Shown here: positions 10,003-19,093 of the stretch, piece by piece
Position numbering within the stretch: the stretch's first letter is position 1
How the letters are laid out: each line of letters begins with the position of its first letter
From: Streptomyces orinoci
GTDB lineage: Bacteria; Actinomycetota; Actinomycetes; Streptomycetales; Streptomycetaceae
DNA length: 64,000 nt
Reading direction: 5' to 3'
Assembly: GCF_003121295.1 (NCBI RefSeq)
Contig: NZ_PHNC01000020.1
Location: forward strand, 1-64,000
Made by a program: the position numbers and the translations under genes
Notes under the pieces: model-generated
What the model saw: the letters and a program-made list of their open reading frames with translations, nothing else
What the model was told of the DNA's origin: nothing
The model's database searches: none

Positions 10003-11808
10003 CTATCCCACCGTGGCCAGTTGGGCGTCCCGGCGCAGCAGGGCGGCATAGCGCCCGTCCTGCGCCAGCAGTTGCTCATGGGTGCCGGATTCGGCGATCC
10101 GCCCGGCGTCCAGGACCACGATCTGGTCGGCGTCGCGGATGGTGGAGAGCCGGTGGGCGATGGTGATGGTGGTGCGGCCCGCGGAGAGAGCGTCAATGGC
10201 CTGCTGGACGGCGTACTCGGTGCGGGTGTCCAGGGCGGAGGTCGCCTCGTCCAGGATGAGGATGGGCGGGTTGCGCAGGATGGTGCGGGCGATGGCCAGC
10301 CGCTGCTTCTCGCCGCCGGAGAAGCGGTGGCCCCGCTCGCCGACCAGGGTGTCATAGCCCTGGGGCAGGGCGTCGATATGGTCATGGATCTGGGCCGCCC
10401 GGGCCGCGGCCCGGATTTCCTCATCGGTGGCCTCCGGCTTGGCGAAGCGCAGATTGTCGGCCACCGAGGCATGGAAGAGATAGGTCTCCTGGGAGACCAC
10501 CCCGACCGCCCGGGAGAGGCTGTCGAAGTCCAGCCGGCGCACATCCACTCCGTCGATCAGCACCCGCCCGCCGGTGACGTCATAGAGCCGGGGCACCAGC
10601 TGGCTCAGGGTGCTCTTGCCGGATCCGGTGGGCCCGACCACGGCCAGGCTGCCGCCGGCCGGCACGGCCAGATCGATCCCGGTGAGGGTGGGCGGGACGG
10701 AGCCCTCGGGGTCATAGCTGAACTCCACCTGTTCGAAGCGGACTTCGCCCCTGATCCGCTCCAGCCGCACCGGCCGCTCCGGTTCGGTGATCTCCACCGG
10801 GAGGTCCAGGTACTCGAAGATGCGCTGGAAGAGGGCGAGCGAGCTCTGGATGTCCACCCCGGTGCTCAGCAGGCTCACGGTGGGCCGCAGCAGGCCCTGT
10901 TGGAGGGAGACAAAGGCCACCAGGGTGCCCAGGGAGAGCCCCGGCCCGCCAAAGGCCAGGGCCATTCCCCCGGACCAGTAGAGGACGGCGGGCATGGCGG
11001 TCATCACAATGCCGATCACGGACATCCGCCAGCGGCCTGCCGTCCCGGCCCTTACCTCCAGCCCGGCCAGCCGCTCGGACTCCTCGGTGAACCGGGCGGT
11101 CAGCGAGTCGGCCCGGCCCATGGTGCGGCCCAGCAGGATGCCGCTGACCGAGAGCGACTCGGTGACCATGGTGGCCATCGCGGCAAGTTGCTTCTGCCGC
11201 TGGGAGGTTATCCTCTTGCGCTCCCGGCCCACCCGGTGGCTCAGCCAGGCGAACAGCGGCAGGAGCAGCAGCGAGACCGCGGTCAGCCGCCAGTCCAGGG
11301 CGAGCATCGCGGCAATGGTGGCCACCACACTGGTGAGATTGGAGACCAGCGAGGTGGCGGTGGAGGTCACGGTGGACTGCATCCCGCCGATGTCATTGGC
11401 GATCCTTGACTGGATCTCCCCGGAGCGGGTGCGGGTGAAGAAGGCCAGCGGCATGCTCTGCAGCCGGGCGTAGACCGCGGTGCGCAGATCGTGCATCACC
11501 CGCTGGCCCACGGTGGTGGAGATCAGCGTCTGGAGCACTCCGAAGACGCTGTTGACCACGGCGGCGCCGATCATCCCCAGGGCGAGCAGGGTGAGCAGCC
11601 CGGTGCGGTGCCGGGGGATGGCGGTGTCCAGCATCTCGCGCAGCAGGAACGGCGAGGCCAGGCCGACCAGCGAGGAGGCGGCCACCAGCCCGCCCACCAG
11701 GGCCAGTCGGCCCCGGTAGGGGCGGAACAGCCGGAAGATCCGGCGGACTTGGGCGGGTTGCCCGGTATCAGCGGGGGTCGGTAGAGAGTCGGTGGAATCG
11801 CGGCGCAT
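10003..11808 (-). CDS. ABC exporter, fused membrane and ATPase domains
   Basis: This is a half-size ABC multidrug/lipid-type exporter of 601 residues, expected to work as a dimer in the membrane. The N-terminal half holds about six membrane segments (LALVGGLVAASSLVGLA onwards). The C-terminal half is the nucleotide-binding domain, with Walker A GPTGSGKST, signature FSGGEKQR and Walker B ILILDEATSALD. The start at 11808 (MRRDSTD) follows AAGGAG closely. A longer start at 11922 would run through the promoter and operator and is rejected. It is divergent from the marR-type gene and shares the palindromic operator with it, so repression by that MarR protein, relieved by a substrate of the pump, is the natural model. 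Confidence 0.93.
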   Translation of the reverse strand: MRRDSTDSLPTPADTGQPAQVRRIFRLFRPYRGRLALVGGLVAASSLVGLASPFLLREMLDTAIPRHRTGLLTLLALGMIGAAVVNSVFGVLQTLISTTVGQRVMHDLRTAVYARLQSMPLAFFTRTRSGEIQSRIANDIGGMQSTVTSTATSLVSNLTSVVATIAAMLALDWRLTAVSLLLLPLFAWLSHRVGRERKRITSQRQKQLAAMATMVTESLSVSGILLGRTMGRADSLTARFTEESERLAGLEVRAGTAGRWRMSVIGIVMTAMPAVLYWSGGMALAFGGPGLSLGTLVAFVSLQQGLLRPTVSLLSTGVDIQSSLALFQRIFEYLDLPVEITEPERPVRLERIRGEVRFEQVEFSYDPEGSVPPTLTGIDLAVPAGGSLAVVGPTGSGKSTLSQLVPRLYDVTGGRVLIDGVDVRRLDFDSLSRAVGVVSQETYLFHASVADNLRFAKPEATDEEIRAAARAAQIHDHIDALPQGYDTLVGERGHRFSGGEKQRLAIARTILRNPPILILDEATSALDTRTEYAVQQAIDALSAGRTTITIAHRLSTIRDADQIVVLDAGRIAESGTHEQLLAQDGRYAALLRRDAQLATVG

Positions 11809-11910
11809 GGCTCCTTCAGTGTGGTCGGGCTCGGCCGGGAAGGCCGCAACGGGACGGAGGCGGGCTTGGCACGCTCGGGGGCGGACCCTCCGAGCAACCC
11901 AACCAAGCAG

Positions 11911-11942
11911 AGCATAGCTCATTGTTACCTACGCTCACAATG
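11911..11942 (-). promoter_or_regulatory. Promoter of the ABC exporter with overlapping MarR-type operator
   Basis: On the minus strand a -35 element TTGTGA (11935-11940) and a -10 element TATGCT (11911-11916) are separated by 18 bp. The palindrome CATTGT-N11-ACAATG (11920-11942), extended by matching A/T positions inside each arm, covers the -35 box and the spacer. A regulator bound here would block RNA polymerase. This fits the neighbouring MarR gene, which starts 25 bp beyond the site in the other direction, and suggests autoregulation as well. Confidence 0.75.
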
Positions 11943-11966
11943 CACTTCGTCCGATATCCTGGGCCC

Positions 11967-12443
11967 ATGACCGCCCCCGACCCGTCCACGACCATGGCCG
12001 ACCCCTCCGCCCAGGTGGCCGAGCAGCTGCTGCGGCTGACCCGCAAGCTCCAGCGCGCCCAGAAGCGCTATCTGGACCCGATCGGGATCACCCCCGCCCA
12101 GGCCCGGCTGCTGCGCGCGCTGTCCCATCACGACCGGGAGAGCGGCCCGCCGCGGATGGCGGATCTGGCCGGGCGCCTGGAGGTCGTCCCCCGGGCGGTC
12201 ACCACCCTGGTGGACGCCCTGGAGGCGAATGGCGCGGTGCGCCGGGTGCCGGATCCGGTCAACCGCCGGGTGATCCGGGTGGAGCTCACCGAGGAGGGCC
12301 GGCAGACCCTCCGGGCGCTGCGCGAGGCGCGCCGCGGAGCAGTGGAGGAGATCCTGGCGCCGCTGACCGCCGAGCGCCGTGCGGCACTCGGCGGCCTGCT
12401 GGCCGAACTACTGGGCGGCGGCCCGGCACCGTGCGGGGATTAG
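11967..12443 (+). CDS. MarR-family transcriptional regulator
   Basis: This is a 158-residue winged-helix repressor of the MarR family. The family order is clear: helix ITPAQARLLRAL, recognition region RMADLAGRLEVVPRAVTTLVDALEANGAV, and wing RVPDPVNRRVIRVELTEEGR. The ATG at 11967 (MTAPDPS) is chosen. The frame stays open for 15 more codons upstream but would then run through the palindromic operator. It is divergent from the ABC exporter and probably controls it. Its stop is 15 bp from the end of the convergent PNGase A-type gene. Confidence 0.9.
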   Translation: MTAPDPSTTMADPSAQVAEQLLRLTRKLQRAQKRYLDPIGITPAQARLLRALSHHDRESGPPRMADLAGRLEVVPRAVTTLVDALEANGAVRRVPDPVNRRVIRVELTEEGRQTLRALREARRGAVEEILAPLTAERRAALGGLLAELLGGGPAPCGD

Positions 12444-12457
12444 GGCGCCGCCCCGCA

Positions 12458-14077
12458 TCAGCAGCCCGAGCGGTCCTCGGTCAGCTGTCCTTGCACACTG
12501 ACCAGGCTGCGGTCGTAGCACACCCCGGCCCCCCGCAGCTGGTACCGCTCCCGGGAAACCCCCTTCGCATGCCGCTGCTCCCGCGGCACGTTCTGCACAT
12601 AGGACGCGTTACCGGCATAGGTGTCGTCCAGCCGGCTCCAGCCGAGCCGCTTCCCCGCCCGTACCGTGTCCATATCCGCCCGGTCGCCCATGGTCAGCAC
12701 GGTCCGCAGCCGGTTGTCCGGATTGACGGTGGTCACCCCTTCCATGCGGTACTCGCGTCGAGTGGTGCTCACCGTGGCCGGTCCATGGCCCGCGACGGTG
12801 ACCGTCTCGTCGTCGTTCCAGCGGGCCCGCAGACCGTCCGTGTTCTCGCCGTCCCTCCAGCGGTGCAGTGAGGTGTCGGTGACCCGACGGCTGACCGTGG
12901 TGGTGACGCGACCGTGCGAGGTCTTCAGATACCCGGCGACGGTCAGGGTGTGCTCGGCGTCGGCGGTCACCCGGTGCGGGGTGCCGGCCTGGTAGGCGGT
13001 GGTGTGCCGCGGGGTCTCCTCCCGGTACCCGGTGAGCCCGCCGGTGACCACGGCCGACTTGGCGTCCTGCCAGACCAGGACGTTGACCGGGGTGTCCCAG
13101 CCGCTCTGCCCCTTGGGTACCCCGGCCACCGACACCGATATCCGGTGCGGCTTCCCATCGTTCAACTGCCCGGCGAAGGGGGTGAGATCGAACTCCACCG
13201 GCTTGACGTCAAAGGCCCGCGGGCCGGGGATGACGTACCACAGGAAGGGGTTGGACCAGCCGCCGGTCCATACCGTCGGGTACGGGGCGGCGATCCCGGC
13301 GAGCCGGCCGTCCACCGAGACCCGCACCTCACGGTGCGGCCCGTACTGGGACTTGCAGGAGTAGGGCGCCTGCTCGGGCGCCGCCAGATACCAGAACTCC
13401 TCGCAGCCGCCGCCGGATCCGGTGGCATAGACCTCGGCCAGAATCCGCTCGGTGTTCCGCGGAGTGCTCAACTTCCCCTCGTACACCGCCCCTTCACTGT
13501 GCGCCCCGTCCAGGGTGAGCACCCGGTCCGGGGTGCGGGCGGCCGGGGTCCGGCCCCCGGCGGCATAGAAGGTCAGGGTGGCCTTGACCTTGATGACCCC
13601 GGTATAGGTGGCGTTCACCACATTGCCGATCAGCATCTCCACCGGCTGGTTGGAGCGCAGCACCGGCGCATAGCGGGTGACGTCCTTCTCCATATGCCAG
13701 GCCACGCCCTTGGGTGAGGGCTCGGGGGTGGAGGTGCGCAGCACTTCCACCCCGCCGATGTGCAGATAGCCGAGCCTGTCGTACTGCCGCCCGGCCACCG
13801 AGCCGTCCAGCCGCAGCACCACCTTGCTCCAGTGGTCGCCGCAGCCCCGGGGCGGGGTGTAGGTGGCGCGATAGGGGGTGTAGTCGCGGAATTCGGTCTG
13901 GGCGACGGTGACTTGGCAGGAGTGGGTGTGGGGTACGGACACCGGCGGGGCCGCGGTGACCGGGTCGTGCCAGGAAGTGCCGAACTCGGCGGGCGGCGGG
14001 GGCGCGGCGGCCGCCGGGTGGACGCCCAGGGCCAGCCCCAGGGCCATGGCGCTCAGTGCGATCAACAGTCGTCTCAT
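12458..14077 (-). CDS. Secreted peptide-N4-(N-acetyl-beta-glucosaminyl)asparagine amidase A family protein
   Basis: This is a predicted secreted amidase of the PNGase A family, which cuts N-linked glycans from asparagine of glycoproteins and glycopeptides. It has 539 residues. A clear signal peptide (MRRLLIALSAMALGLALG...AAAA) supports the start at 14077. The family-type N-terminal jelly-roll region is recognisable (SCQVTVAQTEFRDYTPY, W-S-KVVLRLDGSVAGRQYDRLG, VEMLIGNVV), as is the second half (PTVWTGGWSNPFLW, PVEFDLTPFAGQLNDGKPH). No Shine-Dalgarno is evident. It is isolated here, but its expected product would suit the N-glycan utilization genes at 46-56 kb. Confidence 0.85.
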   Translation of the reverse strand: MRRLLIALSAMALGLALGVHPAAAAPPPPAEFGTSWHDPVTAAPPVSVPHTHSCQVTVAQTEFRDYTPYRATYTPPRGCGDHWSKVVLRLDGSVAGRQYDRLGYLHIGGVEVLRTSTPEPSPKGVAWHMEKDVTRYAPVLRSNQPVEMLIGNVVNATYTGVIKVKATLTFYAAGGRTPAARTPDRVLTLDGAHSEGAVYEGKLSTPRNTERILAEVYATGSGGGCEEFWYLAAPEQAPYSCKSQYGPHREVRVSVDGRLAGIAAPYPTVWTGGWSNPFLWYVIPGPRAFDVKPVEFDLTPFAGQLNDGKPHRISVSVAGVPKGQSGWDTPVNVLVWQDAKSAVVTGGLTGYREETPRHTTAYQAGTPHRVTADAEHTLTVAGYLKTSHGRVTTTVSRRVTDTSLHRWRDGENTDGLRARWNDDETVTVAGHGPATVSTTRREYRMEGVTTVNPDNRLRTVLTMGDRADMDTVRAGKRLGWSRLDDTYAGNASYVQNVPREQRHAKGVSRERYQLRGAGVCYDRSLVSVQGQLTEDRSGC

Positions 14078-14169
14078 GCGCCAGGAGTGAAGCGCGTTGC
14101 GCCGCGCCCGGCTAGGGTGCGTCTTGGCCACCAGCGGAATCCCGGCCACCGGGCGCCCGGAGCGTCCCC

Positions 14170-14958
14170 TCAGACCAGATCCAGCGCACCCGCTCCACAG
14201 ACCCCGCCGAGCAGGATGAACACCGGGGTGAGCACCTTGAGTTCCACCCAGCTGCCGGCCTTGAAACGCATCGGCTTGGGGGGACCCAGCGGATACCAGC
14301 GCTTACGGGCTATGGGCAGCGGCCAGAGGATGGGGCAGCCGGAGACGGTCAGCGCGTCCCCGATGTCGTGCACCAGCGCGCCAAGGAGTATCGGCAGTCC
14401 CAGCCAGAGATACTCCCGGCCGTCACCGAAGAGCCAGCCGGCGCCATTGCCGGGCCGGTTGAGGATCTCGGCGAGGATCCAGGCGCCCGCCGCGCCGAGC
14501 AGCCAGACCATGACATCGTGGGCGGTACGGGCAAAGCGCCACAGCAGTCCCTCGACCGCGAGCACCAAGTGGACAAAGAGGATGCCCAGTACGGCCCACC
14601 GCCCGCCGAGCACGGCGAGCGCGGAGGAGCCCGCGCCGATCAGCACGGCCCAGAGCGCGGTATGGGTCAGCGTGCGGTGGCCGCCATTGCGCCGGGGGTC
14701 GCCCTGGCCCCGGGTGGCCTGGTAGACCGCGTGCGACAGCTTGTCGATGAGCTCGCACAGCACTCTGGACACCGGGCCGAACGCCCTCGCTATGGTGGCC
14801 GACTTATGGTCCAGGTCCGGGGCGAGGGCGGCGCCCGCGCAGATCAGCGCCCCGACCACCAGCACCGGCCAGGGCATGGGCTCCCCGGCGGCGGCCATGG
14901 CCGCGCCCAGCCCCAGCCAGGCCGCCGCACCGGACAGCGAGTGCGCCGGTCCCATCAT
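14170..14958 (-). CDS. YdjM/DUF457-type membrane-bound metal-dependent hydrolase-like protein
   Basis: This is a 262-residue polytopic membrane protein of the YdjM (LexA-regulated, membrane-bound metal-dependent hydrolase) family. The conserved polar pattern is present: GPAHSLSGAAAW near the N-terminus, PDLDHKSATIAR, GGHRTLTHT, and a late HDIGD. These His/Asp clusters are thought to bind metal. Several hydrophobic segments lie between them. The start at 14958 follows AAGGGGTGG. The biochemical role of the family is not well established. It lies divergent from the helicase gene. Confidence 0.82.
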   Translation of the reverse strand: MMGPAHSLSGAAAWLGLGAAMAAAGEPMPWPVLVVGALICAGAALAPDLDHKSATIARAFGPVSRVLCELIDKLSHAVYQATRGQGDPRRNGGHRTLTHTALWAVLIGAGSSALAVLGGRWAVLGILFVHLVLAVEGLLWRFARTAHDVMVWLLGAAGAWILAEILNRPGNGAGWLFGDGREYLWLGLPILLGALVHDIGDALTVSGCPILWPLPIARKRWYPLGPPKPMRFKAGSWVELKVLTPVFILLGGVCGAGALDLV

Positions 14959-15100
14959 GGTCGTCCACCCCTTTTGTTGGCTTGTGCCGTAAGGCGTCCC
15001 ATGTTTCTGACGCCGGTTCGGCAACTCAGCGTAACCCTCGATGATCACCGACTGACCGGCCGGTTGTCCGATCCGGGGGCGGGCCAGGCAGTATGGAGGC

Positions 15101-17614
15101 GTGACCCTTATCGATCAGATGCCGAGCCATGCCGACCCCGATGCCCTCTTCGAGGCCTTCTCGACCTGGGCCGAGGAGCGGGGCATCACGCTCTACCCCG
15201 CGCAGGAGGAGGCGCTGATCGAGGTGGTCTCCGGCGCGAATGTGATCCTTTCCACTCCGACCGGCTCCGGCAAGAGCCTGGTGGCGGCCGGTGCCCACTT
15301 CACCGCGCTCGCCCATGACCAGGTGACCTTCTACACCGCGCCCATCAAGGCGCTGGTCTCGGAGAAGTTCTTCGACCTGTGCAAGCTCTTCGGCACCGAG
15401 AATGTCGGCATGCTCACCGGCGATGCCTCGGTCAACGCCGACGCCCCGGTGATCTGTTGCACCGCCGAGGTGCTGGCCTCCATCGCCCTGCGGGACGGCA
15501 AGGACGCCGATATCGGCCAGGTGGTGATGGATGAGTTCCACTTCTATGCCGAGCCGGACCGCGGCTGGGCCTGGCAGATCCCGCTGCTGGAGCTGCCCCA
15601 GGCGCAGTTCATCCTGATGTCGGCCACCCTGGGCGATGTCTCCCGGTTCGAGGAGGATCTCACCCGCCGTACCGGACGCCCCACTTCGGTGGTGCGCTCG
15701 GCCACCCGCCCGGTGCCGCTGTCCTATGAGTACCGCAGCACCCCGCTCACCGAGACCCTCACCGAGCTGCTCCAGACCCGCCAAGCCCCGGTGTATATCG
15801 TCCACTTCACCCAGGCGGCCGCCGTGGAGCGGGCGCAGGCGCTGATGAGCATCAATATGTGCTCCCGCGAGGAAAAGGACGAGATCGCCAAGCTGATCGG
15901 CAACTTCCGGTTCACCACCAAGTTCGGCCGGAATCTGGCGCGTTTCGTCAAGCACGGCATTGGGGTGCACCACGCGGGGATGCTGCCCAAGTACCGCCGC
16001 CTGGTGGAGCGGCTGGCCCAGGCCGGCCTGCTGAAGGTGATCTGCGGTACCGACACCCTGGGCGTGGGCGTCAACGTCCCCATTCGTACGGTGCTGTTCA
16101 CCGCGCTCACCAAGTACGACGGCCAGCGGGTGCGCACCCTGCGGGCCCGGGAGTTCCACCAGATCGCCGGGCGGGCCGGCCGGGCGGGCTTCGACACCGC
16201 GGGCTTTGTGGTGGCGCAGGCCCCCGACCATGTGATCGAGAACGAGAAGGCCCTGGCCAAGGCGGGCGACGACCCCAAGAAGCGGCGCAAGGTGGTGCGC
16301 AAGAAGGCACCCGAGGGCTTTGTCAACTGGACCGAGAACACCTTCCAGAAGCTGATCGCCGCCGAACCGGAGCAGCTCACCTCCCGGTTCCGGGTCACCC
16401 ACACCATGCTGCTGTCGGTCATCGCCCGCCCGGGCAACGCCTTCGAGGCGATGCGCCGGCTGCTGGAGGACAACCATGAGCCGCGCAAGAACCAGCTGCG
16501 CCATATCCGCCGGGCCATCGCCATCTACCGCTCGCTGCTGCACGGCGGTGTGGTGGAGCGGCTGGACCAGCCGGACGCCGAGGGCCGTATCGTCCGGCTG
16601 ACGGTGGACCTCCAGTCGGACTTCGCGCTCAACCAGCCGCTGTCCACCTTCGCCCTGGCCGCCTTTGAGCTGCTCGACCCCGAATCCCCCTCCTACGCCC
16701 TGGACATGGTGTCGGTGGTGGAGTCCACCCTGGACGACCCCCGGCAGATCCTGGCCGCCCAGCAGAACAAGGCCCGGGGCGAAGCGGTGGCGGCGATGAA
16801 GGCCGAGGGGGTGGAGTACGAGGAGCGCATGGAGCGGCTGCAGGACATCGACTACCCCAAGCCGCTGGAGGAGCTGCTCACCCACGCCTACGACGTCTAC
16901 CGCAAGAGCCACCCCTGGGTCGGCGACCATCCGCTCTCCCCCAAGTCGGTCATCCGCGATATGTACGAACGCGCCATGACCTTCACGGAGTTCACCTCCT
17001 TCTACGACCTGGCGCGTACCGAGGGCATTGTGCTGCGCTATCTGGCCAGCGCCTACAAGGCCCTGGACCACACGGTGCCGGACGATCTGAAGTCCGATGA
17101 CTTCGAGGACCTGATCGCCTGGCTGGGCGAGATGGTGCGCCAGGTGGACTCCAGCCTGCTGGACGAGTGGGAGCAGCTGGCCAACCCGGAGGAGGAGACC
17201 GCCGAGCAGGCCCAGGAGCGGGCCGACCAGGTCAAGCCGGTCACCTCCAACGCCCGGGCGTTCCGGGTGCTGGTGCGCAACGCCATGTTCCGCCGGGTGG
17301 AGCTGGCCGCCCTGGACAAGGTGGATGAACTGGGCGAGATGGATGCCGAGTCCGGCTGGGACGAGGAGCGCTGGGCGGAGGCGATGGACGCCTACTGGGA
17401 CGAGTACGAGGACCTGGGCACCGGCCCCGACGCCCGCGGCCCCAAGCTGCTGCGCATCGAGGAACACCCCGAGGACGGTCTGTGGCGGGTCCGCCAGACC
17501 TTCGCGGACCCCAACGGCGACCATGACTGGGGCATTTCGGCCGAGGTGGATCTCACGGCCTCCGACGAGGAGGGCCGGGCGGTGGTCCGGGTCACCTCGG
17601 TAGGGCAGTTGTAG
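15101..17614 (+). CDS. DEAD/DEAH-box (DUF3516-type) helicase
   Basis: This is an 837-residue superfamily 2 helicase, with the actinobacterial C-terminal extension usually called DUF3516. The visible motifs are STPTGSGKS (Walker A, near residue 53), MDEFHFYAEPDRGW (DExH type), MSATLGD (motif III), GVHHAGMLPKYRR, and QIAGRAGRAGFD (motif VI). It is probably RNA-directed, by analogy with Ski2-like proteins. The GTG at 15101 is only 1-2 nt from GGAGG, an unusually short spacing. The family N-terminus fits this start, and no better one is nearby. Confidence 0.9.
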   Translation: MTLIDQMPSHADPDALFEAFSTWAEERGITLYPAQEEALIEVVSGANVILSTPTGSGKSLVAAGAHFTALAHDQVTFYTAPIKALVSEKFFDLCKLFGTENVGMLTGDASVNADAPVICCTAEVLASIALRDGKDADIGQVVMDEFHFYAEPDRGWAWQIPLLELPQAQFILMSATLGDVSRFEEDLTRRTGRPTSVVRSATRPVPLSYEYRSTPLTETLTELLQTRQAPVYIVHFTQAAAVERAQALMSINMCSREEKDEIAKLIGNFRFTTKFGRNLARFVKHGIGVHHAGMLPKYRRLVERLAQAGLLKVICGTDTLGVGVNVPIRTVLFTALTKYDGQRVRTLRAREFHQIAGRAGRAGFDTAGFVVAQAPDHVIENEKALAKAGDDPKKRRKVVRKKAPEGFVNWTENTFQKLIAAEPEQLTSRFRVTHTMLLSVIARPGNAFEAMRRLLEDNHEPRKNQLRHIRRAIAIYRSLLHGGVVERLDQPDAEGRIVRLTVDLQSDFALNQPLSTFALAAFELLDPESPSYALDMVSVVESTLDDPRQILAAQQNKARGEAVAAMKAEGVEYEERMERLQDIDYPKPLEELLTHAYDVYRKSHPWVGDHPLSPKSVIRDMYERAMTFTEFTSFYDLARTEGIVLRYLASAYKALDHTVPDDLKSDDFEDLIAWLGEMVRQVDSSLLDEWEQLANPEEETAEQAQERADQVKPVTSNARAFRVLVRNAMFRRVELAALDKVDELGEMDAESGWDEERWAEAMDAYWDEYEDLGTGPDARGPKLLRIEEHPEDGLWRVRQTFADPNGDHDWGISAEVDLTASDEEGRAVVRVTSVGQL

Positions 17615-17659
17615 GGCGGCCTTCCGGGGGCGGGTAACGAGTGCGTGGGTGGGGGCAAT

Positions 17660-17697
17660 CCGCCGAAGGCGGCAACGGCTCCGCGCCATCGCGCGGA
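17660..17697. terminator. Tandem hairpins between convergent genes
   Basis: Two GC-rich hairpins lie between the convergent helicase and roadblock genes. CCGCC-GAA-GGCGG is at 17660-17672, and a 7-bp stem with a 4-nt loop (TCCGCGC-CATC-GCGCGGA) is at 17680-17697. There is no U-tract, as is normal in Streptomyces. The position fits a bidirectional terminator. Confidence 0.6.
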
Positions 17698-17709
17698 CCG
17701 GTACCCCAC

Positions 17710-18093
17710 TCACTCCCTGCCGGGCTCCGCCCCCCGCTCCCCCCGGTCCACCAGCACCGTCATCTCATAAGCGATCTGCCCGATATCGGCCCCGGAGCCG
17801 CCCAGCACACAGAGACAACTCCCGTCCCCCGCCGCGGTGACCAGCAGCACTCCCCCGTCGAACTCGACCATCGTCTGCCGCACCCGCCCGGCCCGGAACT
17901 GACGTCCCGCCCCCTTGGCCAGGCTCTGCAACCCGGAGGCCACGGCGGCCAGATGCTCGGCGTCCTCGCGCTGCAACTCCGCGCTGGCGCCGGTGACCAG
18001 TCCATCATCGGACAGCACCAGCGCGTGGCGTATCCCCTCCACCCGCCGGGTCAGATCGTCGAGCATCGGACCGAGTTCCCTGTCGAGCGTCAT
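17710..18093 (-). CDS. Roadblock/LC7 domain protein
   Basis: This is a 127-residue single-domain roadblock/LC7 (MglB/CvnB-like) protein. The family pattern is clear: LDDLTRRVEGIRHALVLSDDGL, DAEHLAAVASGLQSLAKG, and a hydrophobic strand VLLVTAAGDGSCLCVL. Such proteins regulate small Ras-like GTPases. In Streptomyces they usually sit in four-gene conservons with a sensor kinase, DUF742 and GTPase genes. None of those partners is adjacent here, so this copy stands alone. Confidence 0.88.
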   Translation of the reverse strand: MTLDRELGPMLDDLTRRVEGIRHALVLSDDGLVTGASAELQREDAEHLAAVASGLQSLAKGAGRQFRAGRVRQTMVEFDGGVLLVTAAGDGSCLCVLGGSGADIGQIAYEMTVLVDRGERGAEPGRE

Positions 18094-18184
18094 ATGCCGC
18101 CGCCTCCCCGTTTCGCGGTTCCCGAACTGCCGTGCAAGCCTTGCTCACCCGCGACCCGTCGGCAACCCGGCCCCGTGCCGGAGC

Positions 18185-18967
18185 TCAGCCCACCGGTACG
18201 GCCGCCGCCCGCACCGGACCCCGCCGCACCGCGGCGACAAAGGCATCGGGGTTGTCGAACATCAGGTTGTGCCCGGCCCCCGGCACCGTCTCCACCTCCA
18301 CCCCCGCGGTCACCAGCTCCTCCCGCCCGCGGAGTTCACCGCTGAGCTCTCCTTGCAGATACCGCCGCGGTATCCGGGCATCCAGCAGCATCCGCCGCAT
18401 CGTCGGCCGGGTGCCCCGCACCAGGTGCACCGAGCTGCGGTGCAGGGCCACCGGGTCGGCCAGCCGCATGGTGGCCCGCCACACCGGCCCCACTCGCTCC
18501 AGGGTCCGCCGGCATCCGTCCCGGAGGAACTCCTCCTCGCCATAGGCCGCGATCCCGCTGCTGCCCGCGGTCGCCGGCGGGCGGGGATCGAGACTGGCCT
18601 CCGCCAGCAGCAGTCCGCCGACCAGCTCCGGCCGCCGGTGGGCCAGCACAATGGCCACCGCCCCGCCCATGCTGTGCCCGATCAGCTCGGCCCCGCGCAC
18701 CCCGGCCGCGTCCAGCGCCGCGGCCAGCGCGTCGGCATGCTCCTCCAGGGAGTAGCCGAAGTCCGCGGGCCGGTCGCTGATGCCATGGCCGGGCAGATCG
18801 ACGAACAGCGAGCGCCGCCCGGCCAGTTCGGGGCGGGCGGCGATATGGGCGTAGTACACCGGCGAGGAGGAGCCCAGCCCGTGGACATACACCCGGGCGG
18901 GGCCCTCCCCCGCCGTCTCGGTCCACCGCACACAGGCCCCCTCGGGACCGAATTCCGCCTGGTACAT
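18185..18967 (-). CDS. Alpha/beta-fold hydrolase
   Basis: This is a 260-residue alpha/beta hydrolase. The oxyanion region (VYVHGLGSSS), the nucleophile elbow GHSMGGA, an acid in the LLLAEASLD region and the late catalytic His (VPGAGHNLMFDNP) are all visible. A cap region lies between residues about 130 and 200. AAAGGGGA precedes the ATG at 18967. The substrate is unknown; esterase, epoxide-hydrolase-like or haloperoxidase-like roles are all possible. It is divergent from a PadR regulator, with a perfect palindrome between them, so control by PadR is likely. Confidence 0.88.
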   Translation of the reverse strand: MYQAEFGPEGACVRWTETAGEGPARVYVHGLGSSSPVYYAHIAARPELAGRRSLFVDLPGHGISDRPADFGYSLEEHADALAAALDAAGVRGAELIGHSMGGAVAIVLAHRRPELVGGLLLAEASLDPRPPATAGSSGIAAYGEEEFLRDGCRRTLERVGPVWRATMRLADPVALHRSSVHLVRGTRPTMRRMLLDARIPRRYLQGELSGELRGREELVTAGVEVETVPGAGHNLMFDNPDAFVAAVRRGPVRAAAVPVG

Positions 18968-19030
18968 GCCCGTTCCCCTTTCGACGGCGGTACAACGCGG
19001 CGGCACAACGTGTACCGCGACGGGGCGCAA

Positions 19031-19054
19031 CAATACATCGACTTCGATGTATTG
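19031..19054. promoter_or_regulatory. 24-bp perfect palindrome, probable PadR operator
   Basis: Two 11-bp arms (CAATACATCGA and its exact complement) flank a 2-bp centre. An additional half-site-like CGATGTAC follows at 19061-19068. AT-rich palindromes containing ATGTAT/ATACAT are the known form of PadR operators. The site lies between the divergent hydrolase and padR-type genes, 40 bp from the regulator's start, which fits repression of both. Confidence 0.82.
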
Positions 19055-19093
19055 CAATGGCGATGTACCACGCCCCTGAGGTTGAATACCGGC

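Noticed and set aside
15026..17713. An 895-codon minus-strand open frame over the helicase gene
   Set aside because: It is a compositional shadow; the plus strand carries all helicase motifs in order.
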